NCBI GenBank assembly: GCA_030525825.1
Contig: JAUNDZ010000013.1
Location: forward strand, 1 to 54,496
Direction of reading: 5' to 3'
DNA length: 54,496 nucleotides
Source of the DNA: Moraxella sp.
GTDB lineage: Bacteria > Pseudomonadota > Gammaproteobacteria > Pseudomonadales > Moraxellaceae
The translations under genes were made by a program, and so were the position numbers. The notes under the pieces were generated by a model, which had not been told where the DNA came from, searched no databases, and worked only from the letters and a program-made list of their open reading frames with translations. Below are positions 43,082 through 50,952 of the stretch, piece after piece. Every line of letters begins with the position of its first letter. The stretch's first letter is position 1.

Positions 43082-44857
43082 ATGAGTCAATTTGTTATTA
43101 ACTTGATTTTCGTTGGTGCGTCTTTCCTACTGTACTTCGGTATCGCACTGTGGGCTCGTGCAGGCTCAACAGAAGAATTCTATGTTGCTGGCGGTGGCGT
43201 ACACCCTGTCGTGAACGGCATGGCAACAGGTGCTGACTGGATGAGTGCGGCATCGTTCATCTCGATGGCAGGTATGCTTGCCATGGGTGGTTATGCTGCT
43301 TCTGCCTATTTGATGGGTTGGACGGGTGGTTTCGTTCTACTTGCTCTATTATTGGCTCCTTATTTGCGTAAGTTTGGTAAGTTTACTGTGCCTGACTTCA
43401 TCGGCGACCGTTTCTATTCTAAGAGTGCTCGTCTGATTGCGGTGGTGTGTCTTATCTTGGCGTGTACAACCTATGTTATCGGTCAGATGACTGGTGCAGG
43501 CGTGGCATTCTCTCGCTTCTTGGAAGTGGATAAGAATACAGGTCTTATCATCGCTGCCATCGTGGTATTGTTCTATGCGGTACTAGGCGGCATGAAGGGT
43601 ATTACCTATACGCAGGTTGCTCAGTATGTCGTACTGATGATTGCCTACATCATTCCTGCAATTTTCATCTCGCTAAACATCACAGGCAACCCTATTCCTG
43701 CACTAGGTATGTTTGGTAATGATGTTGAAAGTGGCATGACCATGCTGAACAAACTTGACGCATTGGTAACTGACCTAGGCTTCGCTGCCTATACTGCTGA
43801 TGTGCCTGATAAGCTCAATATGTTCCTACTGACCTTATCTTTGATGATTGGTACAGCAGGTTTGCCGCATGTTATTATCCGTTTCTTTACGGTAAATAAA
43901 GTTTCTGACGCTCGCTCTTCTGCTGGTTGGACGCTGGTATTCATTGCATTGCTATATACTGCTGCTCCTGCGGTAGGTTCTATGTCTCGCATGAATTTGG
44001 TTGAAACCGTTTATCCACAAGGCACAACTTCTGCTCCAATTGAGTATGAGGCACGCCCAGAGTGGATGAAAAACTGGGAGCAAACAGGTCTATTGAAGTT
44101 TGAAGATAAAAACGGTAACGGTCGTATCGACTACTACAATGACAAATCTAAGTCTGAAGAGTTCTTGGCAGCGGCTGAAGCTAAGGGTCTAAAAGGTAAT
44201 GAGCTGGATGTGAACAACGACATCATGGTACTTGCCAACCCTGAGATTGCAAACTTACCTGGCTGGGTGATTGGCTTGATTGCCGCTGGTGGTATCGCTG
44301 CCGCTTTATCTACCGCAGCAGGTCTACTCCTTGCCATTTCGTCAGCCATCTCGCATGACCTGATTAAGATGGTTCTAAAACCAGACATCTCTGATAAAGG
44401 TGAGCTTAATGCAGCTCGTGTTGCGATGGTCATTTCGATTGCAGTGGCAACATGGCTTGGTATGAACCCACCTGGATTCGCTGCACAAACGGTTGCTTTG
44501 GCATTTGGTATCGCAGGTGCATCTTTATTCCCTGCCTTGATGATGGGCATCTTCTCAAAACGCATCAACAACAAAGGTGCAGTTGCGGGTATGCTTGCCG
44601 GTCTGATTGTAACTTGTGTGTACATCTTCATCTTCAAAGGCTGGTTCTTTATCCCTGGTACTAATATGCTGCCAGATGATGCGACAGGCTGGATTATGGG
44701 CATTAACCCACTAGGCTTCGGTCCAATTGGTGCGTTGATTAACTTTGTGGTTGCATTTGCAGTATCTTACATGACTGCACCACCACCACAAGAAATCCAA
44801 GACCTAGTCGAGAGCGTACGCTATCCAAAAGGTGCAGGTGCTGCGATTGACCACTAA
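43082..44857 (+). CDS. Sodium:solute symporter, VC_2705/ActP-like family
   Basis: A 591-residue carrier with about 13 hydrophobic segments. The SSS motifs GADWMSAASFISMAGM, the GGMKGITYTQVAQY region and the AAGGIAAALSTAAGLLLAISS segment are present. It is related to acetate permease ActP and probably imports a small carboxylate together with the DUF4212 subunit. A soluble loop near residues 325-375 includes DKNGNGRID at 342-350, an EF-hand-like calcium loop. Its proximity to the prp operon would suit uptake of a short-chain acid, which is inference. Confidence 0.88.
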   Translation: MSQFVINLIFVGASFLLYFGIALWARAGSTEEFYVAGGGVHPVVNGMATGADWMSAASFISMAGMLAMGGYAASAYLMGWTGGFVLLALLLAPYLRKFGKFTVPDFIGDRFYSKSARLIAVVCLILACTTYVIGQMTGAGVAFSRFLEVDKNTGLIIAAIVVLFYAVLGGMKGITYTQVAQYVVLMIAYIIPAIFISLNITGNPIPALGMFGNDVESGMTMLNKLDALVTDLGFAAYTADVPDKLNMFLLTLSLMIGTAGLPHVIIRFFTVNKVSDARSSAGWTLVFIALLYTAAPAVGSMSRMNLVETVYPQGTTSAPIEYEARPEWMKNWEQTGLLKFEDKNGNGRIDYYNDKSKSEEFLAAAEAKGLKGNELDVNNDIMVLANPEIANLPGWVIGLIAAGGIAAALSTAAGLLLAISSAISHDLIKMVLKPDISDKGELNAARVAMVISIAVATWLGMNPPGFAAQTVALAFGIAGASLFPALMMGIFSKRINNKGAVAGMLAGLIVTCVYIFIFKGWFFIPGTNMLPDDATGWIMGINPLGFGPIGALINFVVAFAVSYMTAPPPQEIQDLVESVRYPKGAGAAIDH

Positions 44858-44875
44858 TCGCAAAACTCCCTAAAA

Positions 44876-44917
44876 AAATGCAAGCCACCATGCAAGTCTT
44901 GGGGCTTGCATTTTTTA
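44876..44917 (+). terminator. Intrinsic terminator of the symporter operon
   Basis: ATGCAAGCC and GGGCTTGCAT form a stem with a 14-base loop, followed by six T residues. Confidence 0.88.
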
Positions 44918-45092
44918 TGAGCATAAAAAACTAACTGCATGAAAATCAACGATATTTTTCATAAAAAAGATAAAAAATCTGCTACTCAATCACCGTGCTT
45001 TATGATATAGTGAGACCACTTTTTTAAGAGCCTTTGCCAAAGTTTTTGGCTTGGGGTGATGGGCTGATTGATAAATCTAAGGAAAAATAACG

Positions 45093-45563
45093 ATGTTTTG
45101 GGAATTGATTGCGACTTTTTTGGCAGGGTTTATGGCGGCAGGCGTGGCGTTGTCGCTGCGACTTATCATCAAAAAATTGCCAAAATGGATTGTGCCAGCG
45201 GCAGCAGGGCTTGGCATGATTGGCTTTCAGGTGTACAGTGAGTACAATTGGTTTAACCACACCAAAAACCGTCTGCCAGATGGCGTTGTGGTGGTGGCGA
45301 CGCATGAATCGCCTGTGTTTTATCAGCCTTGGTCGTACTTTTCGGCACCGACCACTCGTTTTGTGGCGGTCGAAAAGTCGGCAGATGAAGCAGGGCTTGA
45401 TGTCAGGCAGGCGAATTTGTATTTTTTTGAAAGACGAATGCCAGCAGCTCATACACCGATTTTGGTGGATTGCCAGAATGGACGCCAGTCCGATTTTTCA
45501 AAAACGCCCAATTGGGGCATCACGCCAATGACTGATGAGATTGTCAAAGCGGTGTGCAATTAG
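45093..45563 (+). CDS. Small conserved membrane protein, unknown function
   Basis: A 156-residue protein with two N-terminal hydrophobic segments (about 3-26 and 33-47) and a soluble remainder predicted on one side of the membrane. Features include VYSEYNWFNHTKNRLPDG, ESPVFYQPWSYFSAPTTRF and a C-terminal Cys pair. No known domain was recognised, but the composition and full-length frame, ribosome context and downstream terminator support a real gene. It is monocistronic and precedes tsaD. Confidence 0.75.
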   Translation: MFWELIATFLAGFMAAGVALSLRLIIKKLPKWIVPAAAGLGMIGFQVYSEYNWFNHTKNRLPDGVVVVATHESPVFYQPWSYFSAPTTRFVAVEKSADEAGLDVRQANLYFFERRMPAAHTPILVDCQNGRQSDFSKTPNWGITPMTDEIVKAVCN

Positions 45564-45581
45564 CATTGAGATTTGACACAC

Positions 45582-45607
45582 CAAGACCGTGAATGCGGTC
45601 TTTTTTG
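45582..45607 (+). terminator. Intrinsic terminator upstream of tsaD
   Basis: AAGACCG / CGGTCTT hairpin followed by a T-run. Confidence 0.87.
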
Positions 45608-45696
45608 TGAGTTATGATTTGGCTGATTGACGGATAAGAAGTTATCAAAATCATGTTATAATAAGCGGTTTGACAGTTTAAAAAATTTGAGAGCGT

Positions 45697-46728
45697 ATGA
45701 AAGTATTAGGGCTGGAAACTTCCTGTGATGAGACAGGGCTTGCCATTTATGACAGCGAATTAAATGACGGTAAGGGCGGTGTGCTTGCCCAAGTGCTGTA
45801 CAGTCAGATTGAGCTGCACGCCACCTATGGCGGGGTCGTGCCAGAGCTTGCCAGTCGAGACCATATCCGCAAACTGGTGCCACTGCTTGATGAATTATTA
45901 AAAAAAGCAGACATCACCAAGAGCGACATCGATGCCATCGCCTACACCAAAGGGCCAGGACTGATTGGGGCGTTGATGACAGGGGCATTATTTGGTCGTA
46001 CGCTTGCCTATGGGCTTGGCGTGCCTGCCATTGGCGTGCATCACATGGAAGGGCATTTGCTTGCTCCGATGATTGAAAGTGATGATATTGCCTTTCCTTT
46101 TGTGTGCCTGCTTGTCTCGGGCGGTCATACCATGCTGGTGCGAGCCGATGGCGTGGGGGCGTACACCATTTTGGGCGAGAGCATTGATGATGCGGCAGGC
46201 GAGTGCTTTGATAAGGCAGCTAAAATGCTGGGCTTACCCTACCCAGGGGGACCGAACATTGCACGACTGGCAATCGGTGGCGACAAGCACGCCTATGAGC
46301 TGCCACGCCCCATGTTGGGTAAGGGGCTGGATTTTTCGTTCAGCGGTATGAAAACCGCCATTCACAATGTCATCAAGGATACGCCCAATGCCGACAGCGA
46401 CCCTGTGGTGTGCGCCAATATCGCAGCGAGTTTTGAGTATGCGATGGTGGACACACTTGTTAAAAAATGCACCAAAGCCCTAAAACAAACAGGGCTAAAA
46501 CACCTTGTCATCGCAGGTGGGGTCTCTGCCAACAGCGAGCTTCGAGCAAGCCTAGAAGCTGAGCTTGCTAAACTTAATGCCACCGTGTATTACGCCCCAA
46601 AAGAGCTGTGTACTGACAACGGAGCGATGATTGCTTATGCGGGTTTTTGCCGTATGCAGATGGGGCAGATGGACGATTTGAGTGTGGCGTGCGTGCCACG
46701 ATGGAGCATGGAGACGCTGGCGGTATAG
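45697..46728 (+). CDS. tsaD: tRNA N6-adenosine threonylcarbamoyltransferase TsaD
   Basis: A 343-residue Kae1/TsaD protein. [15 protein letters not shown] opens the ASKHA fold, the iron ligands are His116 and His120 in [10 protein letters not shown], and [11 protein letters not shown] and [19 protein letters not shown] are conserved. It transfers the threonylcarbamoyl group to A37 of ANN-decoding tRNAs in complex with TsaB and TsaE. It is convergent with the META-domain lipoprotein gene, with only 26 bases between stops. Its product feeds TcdA encoded at 2.5 kb. Confidence 0.97.
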   Translation: MKVLGLETSCDETGLAIYDSELNDGKGGVLAQVLYSQIELHATYGGVVPELASRDHIRKLVPLLDELLKKADITKSDIDAIAYTKGPGLIGALMTGALFGRTLAYGLGVPAIGVHHMEGHLLAPMIESDDIAFPFVCLLVSGGHTMLVRADGVGAYTILGESIDDAAGECFDKAAKMLGLPYPGGPNIARLAIGGDKHAYELPRPMLGKGLDFSFSGMKTAIHNVIKDTPNADSDPVVCANIAASFEYAMVDTLVKKCTKALKQTGLKHLVIAGGVSANSELRASLEAELAKLNATVYYAPKELCTDNGAMIAYAGFCRMQMGQMDDLSVACVPRWSMETLAV

Positions 46729-46754
46729 GGCTTTTTTTGGTGCTGCCTTTGCCG

Positions 46755-47885
46755 TCAATGCAGCCATAGACCGCTTTCAAAGGCTTGGTGCTGTTTTTGG
46801 TTGTAGGCTTCTGATACAAAGAACAACATCTGCCCATCATAAACCACCTTTAACAGCCTGCCATCATCATTCTCCATGAGCTGATAATTCCCATGATATA
46901 GGGCGTTGTGAATGATGCTCTCGTCGGCATTTTTATACGCCTTTGGAATGTCGCATTTGGCTTGGGTGCTGATGATTTTATCAAAGTCAAAAGCGAATTT
47001 GCCATTATTAAAAATAAAAGGAATGCTCATGTGATTGCAATCATTTGGCATGGATAAGAAATAGGTGTCATCGCTTTCTTTGTTAAAGGAAATCTGATAA
47101 CGCTCATTGCCATTTTTTTGCCAAAGGTCTAAATGGATTGGCTTATAATTATTATCGCCAATCGCATATAACCGCCAATCACCCAACAAATCATCAGCAC
47201 GATAAGAAACTGCGTGCCAATCGTGGCGGTCTTTGTTAAAACTTTTTAGTAAGCCATAATGATACATTGGGTCATGAGCATAAAAGAACCAATATTGACC
47301 ATCGTGCGTGAGTTTTAATATTCGCTGCTTGCCTTTTTCTAAAATTTGATACTTGCCATGAATGATTGCTTGATGAACGATGTCGTCATCTAATTCACTT
47401 GGGGGTTTGTCGCAAGACATTTGCGTTGTTGGTAAGTTTTCAGGGGTATTAATGCCTGTGCCAGTTAAAACAATTCTGCCGCCCATGCCATTGCAATTAT
47501 TGGGCATGCTGACACTATAATAATCCTTGATGATTGGACTTTTGCTAAACTCTACACTAAACGGTCGTTTTTTGACAATGGGTAAATCCAAGTCATTTAA
47601 TGCCGTATCGCTCACGACCAGCAGCCGCCAGTTATCAGACAGGTTGTCATAGCTCAGCGGTAGGCTCTGCCATACATCAGATGTTTTTAGCTCGGTCAGT
47701 AGCTCATGGGCGGTCGGTGGTGTCGGTGCGACCGCTTGGTTGGACTTTTGGCTTGGCTCTTGTCTTGTCTTAGTGCTAGCATCTTGGGTGCTGTCTTGGC
47801 TGTTTTTGGGTAGGACAGCTTGCGATGGGGGATGTTGGCAGGCACACAGCAGTACAAAGAGCGATAGGGCGGTGATGGTTTTCAT
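46755..47885 (-). CDS. Lipoprotein with two META/HslJ-like domains
   Basis: A 376-residue exported protein. The signal peptide ends in a lipobox (LLCAC), so the mature N-terminal Cys is probably acylated. A Ser/Gln/Pro-rich linker of about 45 residues follows. Two repeats of about 130 residues then share the order: NWRLL or DWRLY, SMPNNCN or SMPNDCN, TTQMSCD or STQAKCD, an Ala/Ile-rich helix, and LKLTHDGQYWFF or LKVVYDGQMLFF. This matches the META/HslJ fold, and the repeats look like an internal duplication. Function unknown; likely outer-membrane or inner-membrane anchored. It is convergent with tsaD. Confidence 0.78.
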   Translation of the reverse strand: MKTITALSLFVLLCACQHPPSQAVLPKNSQDSTQDASTKTRQEPSQKSNQAVAPTPPTAHELLTELKTSDVWQSLPLSYDNLSDNWRLLVVSDTALNDLDLPIVKKRPFSVEFSKSPIIKDYYSVSMPNNCNGMGGRIVLTGTGINTPENLPTTQMSCDKPPSELDDDIVHQAIIHGKYQILEKGKQRILKLTHDGQYWFFYAHDPMYHYGLLKSFNKDRHDWHAVSYRADDLLGDWRLYAIGDNNYKPIHLDLWQKNGNERYQISFNKESDDTYFLSMPNDCNHMSIPFIFNNGKFAFDFDKIISTQAKCDIPKAYKNADESIIHNALYHGNYQLMENDDGRLLKVVYDGQMLFFVSEAYNQKQHQAFESGLWLH

Positions 47886-48139
47886 GTCGGCTCATGAGTT
47901 GGGGTGTTGGGAGCATTATGGCATATTTTTTTGTCTTTGCAAATACACTTGCCAATGAGTAATTGATATCGCTTGATGGGCGGTAGGTACCGTGCTTGAT
48001 TGGGCATCATGTGGGCTATAAGGTAACTTGAAAAATTTTCAACTAATTTTAAAAATATATCATTTTTATTCAGCTAAGTTTTGTGGTTTAATATACCCAA
48101 TCTCAAAACAACCTCAAACCAATCAAGATAGGTAAAAAA
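47886..48139. other. Divergent region upstream of mesX
   Basis: An AT-rich region between the lipoprotein gene and mesX. It contains the dyad TTGAAAAATTTTCAA at 48028-48042; no other strong signal was seen, though a TAATAT box lies at about 48087. Confidence 0.5.
48029..48041. promoter_or_regulatory. MetR-like operator upstream of mesX
   Basis: TGAAAAATTTTCA fits the enterobacterial MetR consensus TGAA-N5-TTCA exactly and is embedded in a 15-base perfect dyad (48028-48042). It is about 100 bases upstream of mesX. The regulator is not encoded in this window; the match is strong but short. Confidence 0.5.
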
Positions 48140-49123
48140 ATGAGTAATTTTAATTTTAAATGTAAGGTGCATACCACTTGCTTTGATGAAAACTACGAGC
48201 CAGCCAGTAGCACTCGCTTGACCACGAACTTCGCCAACCTAGCTCGTGGCGAAAATCGCAAGCAAAACCTACAAAATGCCATTCGTATGATTAACAATCG
48301 TTTTAACGACTTGGCAAACTGGGACAACCCTAATGGCGACCGCTATTCGGTCAAACTTGACATCGTGTCTATTGATATTGATGTTACAGGTAAAGGTGAG
48401 TATTTTTCGGGGCTTGAATGGCTAAACACATCAGTCATCGACCACAAGACAGGCAAAACCATCGATGGTATCGTAGGTAATAGTTTCTCCTCTTTTGTGC
48501 GTGATTATGATTTTAGCGTGCTGCTGCGTGAATATAATGCAGACAAAGCAGAATTTACCGTGCCAGAGGGCTATGGCGATTTGCATGGCAAACTGTTTAA
48601 ATTCATGCTTGCCTCTGATGAGTATAAAGCCCAATTTAAAAAACCACCCGTGTTATGCCTAAGCGTGGCGATCACTCGCACCTATCATCGCACGACCAAT
48701 GTTCACCCCATTTTGGGCGTGGAATATGTGCAAAATGACTACTCATTGACCGATGAATATTTTGCCAAAATGGGCTTAAAGGTGCGTTATTTTATGCCGC
48801 CAAAGTCGGTTGCTCCTTATGCGTTTTATTATGATGAAAATGCAGATTTGCTGAATGACTACACTAATTTAGAGCTAATCAGCACGATTGCGACAATGGA
48901 AGCCTTCCAAAAAATCTACCGCCCAGAGATTTATAATGCCAACTCAGTGGCAGGGCAGACCTATAAGGGTAGCCTAACTTATGATGATTATTCTGTGCCA
49001 AAAGTGGACTATGACCGTGTGGAGCGTACTGATTTGGCAATCAAGCAAGGCAAACTTGCCGAGGAGAAATTCATCAAGCCTTACAAAGAGATTTTGGATC
49101 ATTGGCTAAACGAAAATAACTGA
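48140..49123 (+). CDS. mesX: MesX (DUF1852), partner of the MesD methionine synthase
   Basis: A 327-residue soluble protein of the DUF1852 family, which occurs beside MetE-core methionine synthases. In Acinetobacter the pair is known as MesX and MesD; MesX is required for MesD activity, and the system needs oxygen and not methyl-folate. Landmarks are NFKCKVHTTCFDENY at the start, a DIVSIDIDV strand, and LSVAITRTYHRTTN. No cofactor motif is obvious. The upstream MetR-like dyad and the neighbouring mesD support a role in methionine synthesis. A strong terminator follows. Confidence 0.8.
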   Translation: MSNFNFKCKVHTTCFDENYEPASSTRLTTNFANLARGENRKQNLQNAIRMINNRFNDLANWDNPNGDRYSVKLDIVSIDIDVTGKGEYFSGLEWLNTSVIDHKTGKTIDGIVGNSFSSFVRDYDFSVLLREYNADKAEFTVPEGYGDLHGKLFKFMLASDEYKAQFKKPPVLCLSVAITRTYHRTTNVHPILGVEYVQNDYSLTDEYFAKMGLKVRYFMPPKSVAPYAFYYDENADLLNDYTNLELISTIATMEAFQKIYRPEIYNANSVAGQTYKGSLTYDDYSVPKVDYDRVERTDLAIKQGKLAEEKFIKPYKEILDHWLNENN

Positions 49124-49128
49124 GCTGT

Positions 49129-49171
49129 ATCCAAATCAGTCAATGAAAAGATTGGCTGATTTGGATTTTTT
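49129..49171 (+). terminator. Intrinsic terminator of mesX
   Basis: ATCCAAATCAGTCAAT pairs with ATTGGCTGATTTGGAT (one G-T wobble), loop GAAAAG, then a T-run. It overlaps the mesD promoter. Confidence 0.9.
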
Positions 49172-49179
49172 GGTATAAT
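49152..49179 (+). promoter_or_regulatory. Putative mesD promoter overlapping the mesX terminator
   Basis: TTGGCT and TATAAT with a 16-base spacer. The predicted start is near 49186, leaving a leader of about 17 bases before mesD. Confidence 0.6.
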
Positions 49180-49202
49180 AGAAAACTTTTTAAATTTAGG
49201 AT

Positions 49203-50240
49203 ATGACAATGACAGACATTTTACTCCCTACTTCCACCGCTGGTAGCCTACCAAAACCTGCTTGGCTTGCCGAACCTGAAAAACTCTGGTCAGAGTGGAA
49301 ATTTACAGGCGATGAGCTATTACAAGCCAAGCAAGATGCCCTGCTTGTGTCTTTGGCAGAACAAACCCGTGCAGGCATTGACATTGTCAGCGATGGCGAG
49401 CAGACTCGCCAGCATTTTGTAACGACATTTATTGAGCATTTGGACGGTGTGGATTTTAATAAGCGAGAGACTGTGCGTATCCGTAACCGCTATGATGCGT
49501 CTGTGCCTAGCGTGGTGGGTGCGGTGTCTCGCCCCAAGTCGGTCTTTGTGGACGATGCTAAGTTTTTGCGTGCCCACACCGATAAGCTCATCAAATGGGC
49601 CCTGCCCGGTCCGATGACGATGATTGATACGCTGTATGACGGCTATTATAAGAGTCGTGAGAAACTGGCTTGGGAGTTTGCCAAAATCCTAAACGATGAA
49701 GCTCGTGAGCTAGAAGCGGCAGGCGTGGATATTATCCAGTTTGATGAACCTGCCTTTAATGTGTTTTTTGATGAGCTGAACGACTGGGGCGTGGCGGCAT
49801 TGGAGCGAGCGGTAGAAGGGCTAAAATGCCAAACGGCAGTACACATCTGCTACGGCTATGGCATTAAGGCAAACACTGACTGGAAACAAACGCTAGGTTC
49901 AGAGTGGCGTCAATACGAAGAGAGTTTTCCGCTCCTTCAAAAATCCAGCATTGATATCGTCTCGCTAGAATGCCAAAATTCCAAAGTGCCAATGGATTTG
50001 ATTGAGCTGATTCGTGGCAAAAAAGTGATGGTGGGGGCGATTGATGTGGCGACCAATACCATTGAAACGCCAGAGCAAGTGGCAGATACTTTGCGTAAAG
50101 CCTTGCAGTTCGTGGACGCCCAGAACTTGTATCCTAGCACCAACTGTGGTATGGCACCGCTGTCTCGCATAGTGGCTCGTGGTAAGCTCAACGCCCTATG
50201 TCAAGGGGCGGACATTATCCGTCAAGAGCTGGCAAAATAA
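49203..50240 (+). CDS. mesD: Core-MetE methionine synthase MesD
   Basis: A 345-residue protein equal to the C-terminal barrel of MetE, without the N-terminal folate-interacting half. Key regions are STAGSLPKPAWL, VDIIQFDEPAFN, the zinc-ligand stretch TAVHICYGYG, VSLECQ and the final Cys in TNCGMAPLSR. It is the likely MesD of the MesD/MesX pair, whose methyl source is not 5-methyltetrahydrofolate. A short spacer with its own promoter separates it from mesX. The downstream flavin reductase gene is 76 bases away. Confidence 0.82.
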   Translation: MTMTDILLPTSTAGSLPKPAWLAEPEKLWSEWKFTGDELLQAKQDALLVSLAEQTRAGIDIVSDGEQTRQHFVTTFIEHLDGVDFNKRETVRIRNRYDASVPSVVGAVSRPKSVFVDDAKFLRAHTDKLIKWALPGPMTMIDTLYDGYYKSREKLAWEFAKILNDEARELEAAGVDIIQFDEPAFNVFFDELNDWGVAALERAVEGLKCQTAVHICYGYGIKANTDWKQTLGSEWRQYEESFPLLQKSSIDIVSLECQNSKVPMDLIELIRGKKVMVGAIDVATNTIETPEQVADTLRKALQFVDAQNLYPSTNCGMAPLSRIVARGKLNALCQGADIIRQELAK

Positions 50241-50254
50241 CTAACCGCCAGTGT

Positions 50255-50280
50255 GTAAGGTGCGTATCACGCACCTTATG
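50255..50280. repeat. Palindromic repeat, short copy D
   Basis: GTAAGGTGCGT and ACGCACCTTAT form a near-perfect 11-base palindrome with a 3-base centre. It is a collapsed version of the elements in the prp operon, and it lies between mesD and the flavin reductase gene. Confidence 0.75.
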
Positions 50281-50316
50281 TTTCATTTTTAAACTTCTAA
50301 AATTTTAAGAAATCAA

Positions 50317-50808
50317 ATGGTATCCGTAACAGATTTTAAAGACGCAATGGCAAAGCTGACCACCGCTGTGCATATCGTAACCACCGATGGCGAGTATGGT
50401 CGCTATGGCTTTACTGCATCGGCGGTGGCAAGCGTAACCGACGCTCCGCCCACGCTCCTTGTGTGTATGAACACAAACATTCGCTTTTATGAAGAATTTG
50501 TCAAAAATGGCGTGTTGTGTGTCAACACCCTAACTGCCGAGCAGTCGCACTTATCCAATGCCTTTGCCTCACCTTTGACTGCCGAAGAACGCTTTGCTAA
50601 GGCAAGTTGGACGACTTTGACGACAGGCTCGCCAATCCTTGAAAATGCTCTCATCAATTTTGATTGTAAAATCAGCGAAGTCAAAGTGGTTGGTACGCAT
50701 GGCATTTTGATTTGTGAGATTATTGGCATTAAGCACAGCAAGCATCATAAGGCATTAACTTATTATGACAGGGCGTATCATCAGATAGATGAAGGGACGG
50801 CTTTATAA
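50317..50808 (+). CDS. Flavin reductase (HpaC/RutF-like)
   Basis: A 163-residue flavin-reductase fold protein. The N-terminal LTTAVHIVTT, GFTASAVASVTDAPPTLLVCMN and GVLCVNTLTAEQSHLSNAFA stretches are the standard FMN-site motifs. It makes reduced flavin at the expense of NAD(P)H for a partner oxygenase. The partner is unknown; position directly after mesD suggests the oxygen-dependent MesD/MesX system, as inference. A short palindrome separates the two genes. Confidence 0.82.
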   Translation: MVSVTDFKDAMAKLTTAVHIVTTDGEYGRYGFTASAVASVTDAPPTLLVCMNTNIRFYEEFVKNGVLCVNTLTAEQSHLSNAFASPLTAEERFAKASWTTLTTGSPILENALINFDCKISEVKVVGTHGILICEIIGIKHSKHHKALTYYDRAYHQIDEGTAL

Positions 50809-50824
50809 GCTGATGGCTGTATTG

Positions 50825-50852
50825 AAAGGGCGATGTATTCGCTCTTTTTTTA
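50825..50852 (+). terminator. Intrinsic terminator of the flavin reductase gene
   Basis: AAAGGGCGA / TTCGCTCTTT hairpin with a T-run. Confidence 0.8.
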
Positions 50853-50952
50853 TTTTGATAGAGACTGGATGGCACTTGATGATGATTTGATAACAATATC
50901 AATATCGTTTTATGTTGATTGTTGGTATGATAAGCATCATGATTAAATAAAA

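Noticed and set aside
44134-44703. 189-codon minus-strand frame inside the sodium:solute symporter gene
   Set aside because: Antisense to conserved membrane segments; no recognisable domain or ribosome site.
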